Shown here piece after piece: positions 41,622 through 49,531 of a DNA stretch of 64,000 nt. A program made the translations under genes and the position numbers. Each line of letters opens with the position of its first letter. Positions within the stretch are counted from its first letter, which is position 1. The stretch comes from Clostridia bacterium (GTDB lineage: Bacteria > Bacillota > Clostridia > CAKSNL01 > HGM11501): contig JAFQQJ010000033.1 of NCBI GenBank assembly GCA_017411325.1, positions 1 through 64,000 of the forward strand, written 5' to 3'. The notes beneath the pieces were generated by a model. It was not told where the DNA came from, searched no databases, and was given only the letters and a program-made list of their open reading frames with translations.

Positions 41622-42113
41622 TTACTTTTTTTCTGTGGATTTGTTGGTTTGGTGAGTCCATCCCAAATAATCCTTAAGCTCGTCTATCCCCTGGTTTGCG
41701 GTGGAGTTGACGAAAAATATCTTTTTACAGCCTGCCAGACGAAGCCAGTTTTCCGCGTTTTTTATGTTTGCGTTTTTGTGGTCTATCTTGGTTACTATTC
41801 CGATTACCTCTTTCGGAGTCATACAGGTGATGCAGGGAGGATAAAGGGAATAGGGCTCTGTTGCACTTAAAAGAAGACCTATTACATCCGCTTCGTAGGA
41901 ATAGATGGCAATGGCTGTTCCCAGGTTTTTTGTTTGTATGTATTCGCCCGGTGTATCGATTAAAATATCGTCCATGGCGATTGCCTGGGTTTTAACGTAA
42001 TCAACGGTCTGTCCTCTTATTGCCTGGGTAAGTGTGGTTTTTCCCGCCTCACTTCTGCCTAAGAGTAAAAGACGCTTATGTTTTCTTTTAATCATGTCTT
42101 TGTTATTTCGCAC
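41622..42113 (-). CDS. EutP/PduV-like small GTPase
   Basis: A 163-residue P-loop GTPase-like protein: G1 LGRSEAGKTTL (about residue 18), switch region DTPGEY, G4 TKID and G5-like NSTANQG. EutP/PduV proteins are found in many compartment operons and are implicated in compartment positioning or acetate/propionate kinase activity. Its start overlaps the end of the PduU/EutS-like gene by 22 bases. Confidence 0.9.
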   Translation of the reverse strand: MRNNKDMIKRKHKRLLLLGRSEAGKTTLTQAIRGQTVDYVKTQAIAMDDILIDTPGEYIQTKNLGTAIAIYSYEADVIGLLLSATEPYSLYPPCITCMTPKEVIGIVTKIDHKNANIKNAENWLRLAGCKKIFFVNSTANQGIDELKDYLGWTHQTNKSTEKK

Positions 42114-42454
42114 ACCGTATAGCCAAGCTTTTCTTTGCAGTAAGCACAGATTGCACGGAGGGATTCCTCAACGGAGGAAACGGTGCCTGTGATTATGAGT
42201 GAGCCTGAAAAGCGGTCAACAAAGCCAAGCTCCGCGCCGGAGGACTTTATTGCAATGTCACCGCAGATTATTGCGGTTTCGGCAGGGGATACGGTGAGTA
42301 TGCCGATTGCGCTGCTTGTGTAATCAATTGACGTGTCAAGTCCCAGCTTCTGGTATAAAACTTCATCGGGGTTTGCGATGATGTGGGCAAGGGTTATCTG
42401 CTTGCCGGGAACCAGCTCCTGGACTATTCTTGCTTTATCGTGCAATATTTCCAT
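42092..42454 (-). CDS. PduU/EutS-like permuted BMC shell protein
   Basis: A 120-residue circularly permuted BMC-H protein. It has the N-terminal extension typical of PduU/EutS (IVQELVPGKQITLAHIIANP), then SAIGILTVSPAETAIICGDIA, the strand that is C-terminally shifted in the permuted fold. These proteins form hexamers with a small beta-barrel cap. It lies between the activase and the GTPase genes. Confidence 0.9.
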   Translation of the reverse strand: MEILHDKARIVQELVPGKQITLAHIIANPDEVLYQKLGLDTSIDYTSSAIGILTVSPAETAIICGDIAIKSSGAELGFVDRFSGSLIITGTVSSVEESLRAICAYCKEKLGYTVCEITKT

Positions 42455-42478
42455 CGGAATCTTCCTTTCTTATAAAGG

Positions 42479-43261
42479 TCAGCCGCCTATCTGACATTTT
42501 AATCCTGCGGACTCGGCAACGCCTTTAAGCATTTCCATATGTTCGTCCGTGGGAGGCAGGATGTCCTTGAGCTCGTATTCACGGCCAAGACCTGCGTATT
42601 TGTCAGCCCCTAAGCGGTGATAGGGGAGAAGGTGAATTTCCGTAACGCCCGTCAGGGTTTTTGCGAAGGTGGCGATATCCCTTATTTCTTCGGGAGTATC
42701 GTTAAAGCCGGGAATTACGGGAACCCTTACGGTTAATTTTACACGCTCTGCAATTTTCGGAGCGTTTTCTAAAATTCTCTCGTTGGGCTGGGTTGTGAAC
42801 TTCTTGTGTTTTTCCGAGTTCATATGCTTTATGTCCATAAGGTAGTAGTCAAGGTGGGGGAGAATTTTCTGAATTGTGGAAAAGGGGGCAAAGCCCGTGG
42901 ACTCAATTGCCGTGGTAAGCCCGTTTTCCTTTGCAGCTGCAAGGAGTGCTGCTGCAAAATCAGCCTGAAGAAGGCTTTCGCCGCCCGATAGGGTAAGGCC
43001 GCCGCCGCTTCGTCTGAAATAAATTCTGTCCTTTAATACCTCGTCTATAACCTCGCGGACGGTGACATCTCTGCCCACAACCTTTGTTTTTCCGCCGAGA
43101 GTCATATTCTGTATTTCAAATGACTGGGATTCGGGATTACAGCACCATTTGCATCTTAAGGCACAGCCTTTCAAGAAAACGATGGTGCGGATTCCCGGCC
43201 CGTCGTGTACGGAGAATTTCTGAATGTCAAAAATTCTTCCTTTTACATCGTATTTATCCAT
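42479..43261 (-). CDS. Glycyl radical enzyme activating enzyme (radical SAM)
   Basis: A 260-residue radical-SAM protein. The cluster motif CALRCKWC (Cx3Cx2C) is near residue 33, and GGESLLQ and the SAM-binding ESTGFA region follow. It generates the glycyl radical on the dehydratase encoded immediately upstream; the two genes share one base (TAATG). It is the short form without the two-cluster ferredoxin insert found in many activases of diol dehydratases. Confidence 0.95.
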   Translation of the reverse strand: MDKYDVKGRIFDIQKFSVHDGPGIRTIVFLKGCALRCKWCCNPESQSFEIQNMTLGGKTKVVGRDVTVREVIDEVLKDRIYFRRSGGGLTLSGGESLLQADFAAALLAAAKENGLTTAIESTGFAPFSTIQKILPHLDYYLMDIKHMNSEKHKKFTTQPNERILENAPKIAERVKLTVRVPVIPGFNDTPEEIRDIATFAKTLTGVTEIHLLPYHRLGADKYAGLGREYELKDILPPTDEHMEMLKGVAESAGLKCQIGG

Positions 43262-45771
43262 TAAAATCCACCCTGTTCGGTACGTTTGATAATGTCATCC
43301 TGCAAGGATTTTGAAAGTGTGGTGAAGAGTGCGGAATAACCTGCAACTCTTACAACCAGGTTTTTGTAGTTTTCGGGATGTGCCTGAGCATCAAGAAGTG
43401 TTTCGCGGCTTACCACGTTAAACTGCATATGGCTGCCCTTCTGATCAAAGTAACCTCTTACCAGTGCAACGAAGCTTTCAAGACCGCTCTGTCCTTTAAG
43501 TGCAGAGGGATGGAACTTCATATTGAAGAGTGTTCCGTTGGAAGCTATAAAGTGGTCAAGTCTTGAAACTGAGTTTGCTGATGCTGTGGGGCCCTTAACG
43601 TCACGGCCCGCAACGGGTGATACACCGTCTGCTACGGGAGTGTATGCTCTTCTTCCGTCGGGGGTTGCACCTGTCTGCGCACCGAGGGGCACGTTGGCAG
43701 ATACGGGATAAAGACCTGCGTGGAACATACCGCCTCTGGGATTTTTGAACTTTTCAAGGGGCTTTGTATAGGTGTATGCTACTTCACGGGCAATGGCGTC
43801 AACCTCCATAATGTCGTTACCGAACTTGGGAAGTGCTTCGATTGCTTCGAGTAATGCGGTATACTTTCCGTTACCTGCGCCCTTTGCCTTCTTGAATATT
43901 TCGGCAATCTGGTTATCTGTGATTTCCATACCGCCTGATACAAGCTGACGAACGATTTCTGTTGTAATCTTTGTTGCATCCTCATCGGAAATGCCTTCGC
44001 CGAAGTTATCGTCCATAGCGTTCTTGAAGTCAGCAAGAGTAAATTTCTTTTCTTCAAATACAAGCTTCTTTATTGCATAGCAAGCGTCTGCCATATTTGC
44101 GATACCGAAGCCCTGGGGACCTGTGAAGTTGTAAACTGCGCCGCCTTCCTGAGCAGATTTACCTCTGCCTATGCAGTCTTCAATCATTGAAGATAAGAAG
44201 GGAAGGGGGCAACGCTTTGCGTGAGCCACGTCAATTGCGTTATCCGCATTAACCATAAGGCGGATTGCATAGCTCATCTGCTTTTTATAAGCATTGAAGA
44301 ATTCTTCGTATGTTGTAAATTCTGTTACCTCGCCGGTCTTGGGACCAACCTGAACGCCCTTATCCATACCGTTGTGGAAGGTAAGTTCCATAATACGGCA
44401 CATATTGAAGAATGCGGCGTCATGCCAGCCTTCTGTCTTACCGGACTTCTGAGGCTCAACACAACCGATGATGTTGTAGTCTCTTGCATCCTCCATTGTA
44501 AGACCGCGGGAAACCAGGGCGGGGATTATAACTTCATCGTTATAGTATGCGGGAAGACCGTAGCCCAGCCTTGTGAGCTTTGCCGCCGCCATTAAGAATT
44601 CGTGGGGGGAACCGTTCCATACTCGAACTGAGAAGGAAGGCTGGGGAAGTGCAACGTGCATTGTTGCATATATTGTCATAAAGGAAAGCTCGTTTGTAGC
44701 ATCCAGACCTTCTTTTGTCTGACCGCCGGCAATTAAGTTCTGGAATAAGCTGTAGCCGGCAAAGCCTTCTGCGCTTGCGGCGTCTCTTACCTTGGTGAAG
44801 TCATTGAGCTTAACCCATACACAGTCGATTAATTCCTGAGCCTCTTCCTGAGTGATTGCACCCTTTTCGATGTCAGCCTTATAATAAGGATACATATACT
44901 GGTCGAAACGTCCGGGAGAGATGGAGTGACCGGAGGATTCTGTCTGAATAAGGAGCTGAACAAACCAGAAGGCCTGGCAAGCTTCACGGAAGCTCTTTGC
45001 GCCGTTTTCGAGAGCACTGTCACAGGCTGCTGCGATATCCATAAGCTCTTTTCTTCTTACGGAATTGCCTTCCTTGTCTGCCATTTCGCGTGCCAATACT
45101 GCATAACGCTTGGAATATTCGATGGCGCCCTTTAAGCTTTCGATCACTGCACGGAGGAAAGCTGACTTTTCTATATAATCTTCACAGGCAACACACATTT
45201 CGGAAAGAGCCTTTTCAGCCTTTGCCATAATTCCCTTAAGACCGATTGCAAGAACCTCGCCGTAGTTTACCGTTACATGTCCTACGCCGTTGTAGAAGTA
45301 GTTGCCGGGAGTGAAGATGTTATGCTCCATGGCGGTTAAGGTTTCCTTTGCCATGGTTGCTTCTGCAAGCTCGGATGAAGTCTTACCCTTCCAGTAGGAA
45401 TATGCATCACGAAGACGTGCCTTTGTTTCCTCTGAAATCTTAAAGGGGTCTGCACTTCTTGTCTCAACGGTGTCAAACTCATCCAAGAGCCACTGATAAG
45501 AAAATTCGGGGAAGGTCTGACATCCTCTTGAAACCTTTGTGGCACTGCCGACAATCAATTCCTCGTCACGGATGGTGATGGGAATGTTACGGAGAATGTG
45601 ACAGAATGCCTTTGCACGTCTTTCTATAATAGGAAGGTTTTCCGTCTGCTTGTAGGATTCTGTCAAAAGAACTGCACGGTCAGCTTCAATTTCGGGCATC
45701 TTCTTAAAGAGATTTTCGATTAAGCGGCCAATTCTTTCGCTTCTTTCTGTTTCTTTAATTGTAAAGTTCAT
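43261..45771 (-). CDS. Glycyl radical 1,2-propanediol dehydratase
   Basis: An 836-residue glycyl radical enzyme, the signature enzyme of the compartment, converting 1,2-propanediol to propionaldehyde without B12. The glycyl motif RVAGYSA is near the C-terminus (radical glycine at residue 811). The thiyl cysteine is in IIGCVEPQ, followed by GKTEGWHDAAFFN. PFL- and glycyl-radical domains are complete. I chose ATG 45771 behind AAAGGA; TTG 45780 is in frame. Choline lyase or glycerol dehydratase is the alternative, but the aldolase and PduL in the operon fit propanediol. Confidence 0.92.
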   Translation of the reverse strand: MNFTIKETERSERIGRLIENLFKKMPEIEADRAVLLTESYKQTENLPIIERRAKAFCHILRNIPITIRDEELIVGSATKVSRGCQTFPEFSYQWLLDEFDTVETRSADPFKISEETKARLRDAYSYWKGKTSSELAEATMAKETLTAMEHNIFTPGNYFYNGVGHVTVNYGEVLAIGLKGIMAKAEKALSEMCVACEDYIEKSAFLRAVIESLKGAIEYSKRYAVLAREMADKEGNSVRRKELMDIAAACDSALENGAKSFREACQAFWFVQLLIQTESSGHSISPGRFDQYMYPYYKADIEKGAITQEEAQELIDCVWVKLNDFTKVRDAASAEGFAGYSLFQNLIAGGQTKEGLDATNELSFMTIYATMHVALPQPSFSVRVWNGSPHEFLMAAAKLTRLGYGLPAYYNDEVIIPALVSRGLTMEDARDYNIIGCVEPQKSGKTEGWHDAAFFNMCRIMELTFHNGMDKGVQVGPKTGEVTEFTTYEEFFNAYKKQMSYAIRLMVNADNAIDVAHAKRCPLPFLSSMIEDCIGRGKSAQEGGAVYNFTGPQGFGIANMADACYAIKKLVFEEKKFTLADFKNAMDDNFGEGISDEDATKITTEIVRQLVSGGMEITDNQIAEIFKKAKGAGNGKYTALLEAIEALPKFGNDIMEVDAIAREVAYTYTKPLEKFKNPRGGMFHAGLYPVSANVPLGAQTGATPDGRRAYTPVADGVSPVAGRDVKGPTASANSVSRLDHFIASNGTLFNMKFHPSALKGQSGLESFVALVRGYFDQKGSHMQFNVVSRETLLDAQAHPENYKNLVVRVAGYSALFTTLSKSLQDDIIKRTEQGGF

Positions 45772-45790
45772 ATAAGTCAATCCTTTCTTA

Positions 45791-46486
45791 TCAGATTAAT
45801 TTTCTAATTTCGGTGTCGAGCCCTGCGCAAACCCTGTCTGCCGCCTTCTTGACGGAGGGGAGAGAGTTTGCCACGGCATAGCTTAAGCCGGACTCGTTAA
45901 ACATTGGTATATCGTTAAAGTTGTCCCCGAAGGAAGCACATTCTTCTTTCGGTATATCAAGATGCCTTAAAAGATTTTTCAGAGCGATACCCTTATCAAC
46001 TCCGAAGGCGATGTATTCCTTCATTGACCTGTCTTCGTAAACAAGGGGCAAATCGTCATATTTTATTTTTGTATAGTCCGTTATTTTGTAAATCGGCTCG
46101 TCGGGGAAGTTTGAATCAAGTACCTTAACGTGGTTATGATACTGCTTTAGGATTTTTCTTGTCAAAAGAGCATCCTTTGTTTTGATGTAGGTTAAATATT
46201 TCCCGTGAAGAGCAAAGGAATCGGACGTGAAAGTTTTGGTTATGGGGAATTCTGATAGAGTTTCTTCCTTATATATAGTAATGGCTCCGTCATTTGCCAT
46301 AAAGTATATATCCTTTTCAAACGGGGCAAAGAATTTTTTCAGTTCCACATAGGTTCTGCCCGATGAAACGGCGAAAGCCACATTGTTTGAAAGTATATAT
46401 TCAATTGAACTTATAATGTTTCTGTTAAGCTCCCGTTCTCCCCGTTTAAGAAGCGTTCCGTCAAGGTCTGCTACAATGAGCTTCAT
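45791..46486 (-). CDS. HAD-IIB (Cof-like) phosphatase at the head of the BMC operon
   Basis: A 231-residue Cof-type HAD hydrolase: motif I DLDGTLLKRG (residues 6-15), motif II SSGRTY, a C2B cap, and motif IV ASFGDNFNDIPMF. Starts at ATG 46486 behind AAAGGAG; an upstream GTG extension is not needed. It lies 19 bases before the dehydratase and directly after the operon promoter. Members dephosphorylate sugar phosphates or flavin/PLP intermediates; here a role in relieving phosphorylated deoxysugar accumulation is conceivable (inference). Confidence 0.88.
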   Translation of the reverse strand: MKLIVADLDGTLLKRGERELNRNIISSIEYILSNNVAFAVSSGRTYVELKKFFAPFEKDIYFMANDGAITIYKEETLSEFPITKTFTSDSFALHGKYLTYIKTKDALLTRKILKQYHNHVKVLDSNFPDEPIYKITDYTKIKYDDLPLVYEDRSMKEYIAFGVDKGIALKNLLRHLDIPKEECASFGDNFNDIPMFNESGLSYAVANSLPSVKKAADRVCAGLDTEIRKLI

Positions 46487-46531
46487 GAAAAAACTCCTTT
46501 CCACGTTATTTCGGATTATTACCTAATATAT

Positions 46532-46560
46532 ATAATACACCACATTTCTTTAAAAGTCAA
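46532..46560 (-). promoter_or_regulatory. Main promoter of the BMC operon
   Basis: On the minus strand TTGACT (46555-46560) and TATTAT (46532-46537), 17-base spacer, about 45 bases before the HAD phosphatase start. AT-rich DNA surrounds it; no clear palindromic operator was seen. Confidence 0.75.
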
Positions 46561-46696
46561 GAAAAACTAACAAAAATAAACAGAAAAACAAAGAAAACCA
46601 AAAAATACTAAATTTATGGTTTTGAGTTGACTTTTATGAGTTTTTGCAAAAAATCTCAAAAAGTCAAAATAGTGCAAAAATAAGCCAATATAGTGC

Positions 46697-46725
46697 TTGA
46701 AAATTACAAAATATTCTGATAAAAT
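46697..46725 (+). promoter_or_regulatory. Promoter of the secreted GH99-like gene
   Basis: TTGAAA (46697-46702) and TAAAAT (46720-46725), 17-base spacer, 30 bases upstream of the start codon. Confidence 0.7.
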
Positions 46726-46755
46726 ATAGTTAAGTGTATAAAAGGAGGTTTTTTA

Positions 46756-49518
46756 ATGAAAAGATGTTTATGCTTCATCCTTTCCGTACTCATGGTTATG
46801 TCTATGGCAGTACCTGCTCTGGCAAAAGGGGTTACGCTGTCTGTATCTGAGTACGATAAGGAAAAAACAATAGGGGTTGAAGTTTCGGGAGGTAAAACCA
46901 CCTTCTGGTCTCCCTATGACCCGAAAAACGGAAAGCTTTGTTTTTCCGATGTGGATTTAACGGGAATAAAATCCGTAAGAGTAAGTGCAAGTCAGGTTGA
47001 CTCTCTTGCGAAAAAGGGCAACGGCGAAATTTTGAGAATTTATATTGACGATCCCGTGGGCGGCGAGTGCATCGGATATATCAACATTATGTCGGATGTT
47101 CTGGATAAAAAGGAATACGGCGGTAATATAAAGGAAGTTTCGGGTAAGCACGATGTGTATTTGTGCCAGACCTACAACGAAACAGGTACATATCTTACCG
47201 TTTACGATGTGACCTTCTCGGAAGATGAATGGGTGAGAGAGTCGGTTGCTCCCGTTCCCGATTCTGCCATAATTGATAATTACCACGATACCTGGACAGC
47301 GGTTGACAATGTGGGAAGAAAGCTGGCTGACTTTGAAGAGACGGGCCCCGTCAAGGAAGGCACTCACAAAATTGCCATGTTCTACTGGGACTGGCACATC
47401 GGAAGCACCTCAAAGGCAAAGATTATTCCCGAAGTAATCAAGGCAAACCCTGAAGCAAAGGATGACTATTACCATTCCGAGTGGCAAGGCGCTTCCTGCT
47501 ACTGGGATGAACCCATCTACGGCTTTTACACTTCCTTTGATTACTGGACATACCGTAAGCAGGCTGAGCTTATGTCTGCAGCGGGTGTTGATGCGATTTT
47601 CTTTGACTACACCAACTATCAGAACTGCTATGCTTATCCTATGACAGTTTTACTTAACGCTTTCCACGATGCAAGGGAGGCAGGCGTTAATGCACCCAAG
47701 GTAAGTGCATACCTTCAGATGGGCTGGGATGCGGAAAAACGTTTCAACAGCTTAAAGGCAATGTATTATAACTTCCACACATATGACGATTATAAGGACT
47801 TGTGGTTTACCGTGGACGGAAAGCCAATGATGGTTCAGGTAAGAAGCAACGAGATTTACTGGGCGGTTCGTGAGGGAGATAAGGCAGAACGCGAAATGGC
47901 AGACTTCCTTCTTGATTTTTACACCATAAGAGGACACGGCGACAGAGCAAATGGCCCCAAAACCCCCGATGAAAAGAGCTGGCTGTGGCTTGAAAACTAT
48001 CCTCAGTATGAATGGGGCTTGACAGAAGACGGCAGAATCGAATGTATGGGACTAGGTATGGCGATAAACGAATCCACCGTATTCGGCTCTGCAGGAACAG
48101 GTATATTCTCCGATCCCTACTGTAAGGGAAAGAGCTATACCGAAGCCTTTGGCGAGGACTATTCCGAAGGCGCATTCCATCAGGGCTACTTCTTCAAGGA
48201 GCAGGCATCACGTGTGCTTGATACTGATCCTGCCTATGTATTTGTTGACGGATGGAACGAGTGGAACACAGGGAGAGCGCTTAACTACGGCGGACAGCCC
48301 AATGCGTTTATCGACCTTTACGACTCTGAAAACAGCCGTGACTTTGAGCCCACCAAGGGAGAGCTTAAGGACGACTATTATATGCTCCTTACAGACTTTT
48401 CAAGAAAGTATAAGGGAACCCGTCCCGCACCCGTGGCATCATCCGAGGTTACGATTGATATAAAAGGCGATGCATCGGCGTGGGCGGATGTTGCCCCCGA
48501 ATTTATCAATACCGACGGCGGTTATGAACGTGATGCCGACGGAGCTCTTGATAAGGACGGAAATAAGCTTCATTATAAGACAGAGGTTATAAACCACATT
48601 GTACGAAGCAAGGTTGCAAGGGATAAGGATAACTTCTATTTCTACGTTAAAACAGAAAAGGATATTGTTACCACCCACAAAAATGCAATGGTTCTCTACA
48701 TTAATACAGACCGCAACAAGGCAACGGGATGGGAAGGCTATGACTATGTATTAAATCTTTCCGGCATGGGTGTGCTTTCAGCCTTCAGCGGAAACGAATT
48801 TAATACTGCGCCTTTAGGAAATGTTGAATATACCGTTTCCGGAAACGTAATGCAGGTTAAAATTCCGAGAAGCTTAATCGGAGAAACAGGAGCAGCCGAG
48901 CTTGAATTCAAGTGGACAGACAATATTGATGCTGCGGGCGAGCTTATGAACTTCTACACCGAAGGCTCATCGGCACCTGTAGGAAGATTCAACTATCTCT
49001 ACACAGAAATTCCCCAGACAGCATTGAGTGATGCAGAGCGTAACAAGCTATTTGACACAACAATCCTTAAGGCGGGAAGCCAAAAGATGATTGTTGACGG
49101 CGCAAAGATGAATGTTTACGATGCCGATATAAGAGTTACTGCATACGAGGCAAACGGAACACTTTATGTTCCTATGACCGCAATGGAAGAATTTATGGGC
49201 TACGGAGAAACAAAAATCACCTATGATTATCTTCTCAATATGCTCTACATAAAGACACACGAGCTTACAAACCGCGAAATTACCGATTTTCAGTGGATTA
49301 ATACGGTTCTTGGAAGTAAGGTTGCTTTCGTTGACGGTAAAGAAACAGCTCTTTCTGCTCCGACAATGGTACAGGACGGAATTATCTATATTCCCGTTTC
49401 GGTTCTTTCAGAGTGCTTCGGCTGGAGCGTAAATCCGATAGGCGACGGAGCATATGTATTAAGTCAGCGCGAGGCTGAAGTGGAAACAGCAAAGGGCGTA
49501 CTTGCCCATCTTAATTAA
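46756..49518 (+). CDS. Secreted multidomain protein with GH99/GH71-like barrel and degenerate stalk domain
   Basis: A 920-residue protein. Signal peptide 1-23; an N-terminal beta-sandwich resembling a carbohydrate-binding module (about 24-150); a barrel domain (about 155-560) with MFYWDWH, an FYTSFDYWTYRKQAELM helix, VDAIFFDYTN and VFVDGWNEW, the last resembling the catalytic-loop motif of GH99/GH71-like proteins. Then a CBM9/DOMON-like domain (about 565-755, INTDRNKATGWEGYDY) and a degenerate stalk domain (about 780-920). The same barrel is in the 1220-residue protein at 59107. Expected to act on an extracellular polysaccharide; the substrate and family are uncertain. Probably co-transcribed with the next gene (13-base gap). 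Confidence 0.75.
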   Translation: MKRCLCFILSVLMVMSMAVPALAKGVTLSVSEYDKEKTIGVEVSGGKTTFWSPYDPKNGKLCFSDVDLTGIKSVRVSASQVDSLAKKGNGEILRIYIDDPVGGECIGYINIMSDVLDKKEYGGNIKEVSGKHDVYLCQTYNETGTYLTVYDVTFSEDEWVRESVAPVPDSAIIDNYHDTWTAVDNVGRKLADFEETGPVKEGTHKIAMFYWDWHIGSTSKAKIIPEVIKANPEAKDDYYHSEWQGASCYWDEPIYGFYTSFDYWTYRKQAELMSAAGVDAIFFDYTNYQNCYAYPMTVLLNAFHDAREAGVNAPKVSAYLQMGWDAEKRFNSLKAMYYNFHTYDDYKDLWFTVDGKPMMVQVRSNEIYWAVREGDKAEREMADFLLDFYTIRGHGDRANGPKTPDEKSWLWLENYPQYEWGLTEDGRIECMGLGMAINESTVFGSAGTGIFSDPYCKGKSYTEAFGEDYSEGAFHQGYFFKEQASRVLDTDPAYVFVDGWNEWNTGRALNYGGQPNAFIDLYDSENSRDFEPTKGELKDDYYMLLTDFSRKYKGTRPAPVASSEVTIDIKGDASAWADVAPEFINTDGGYERDADGALDKDGNKLHYKTEVINHIVRSKVARDKDNFYFYVKTEKDIVTTHKNAMVLYINTDRNKATGWEGYDYVLNLSGMGVLSAFSGNEFNTAPLGNVEYTVSGNVMQVKIPRSLIGETGAAELEFKWTDNIDAAGELMNFYTEGSSAPVGRFNYLYTEIPQTALSDAERNKLFDTTILKAGSQKMIVDGAKMNVYDADIRVTAYEANGTLYVPMTAMEEFMGYGETKITYDYLLNMLYIKTHELTNREITDFQWINTVLGSKVAFVDGKETALSAPTMVQDGIIYIPVSVLSECFGWSVNPIGDGAYVLSQREAEVETAKGVLAHLN

Positions 49519-49531
49519 GGAGGCGATATAA

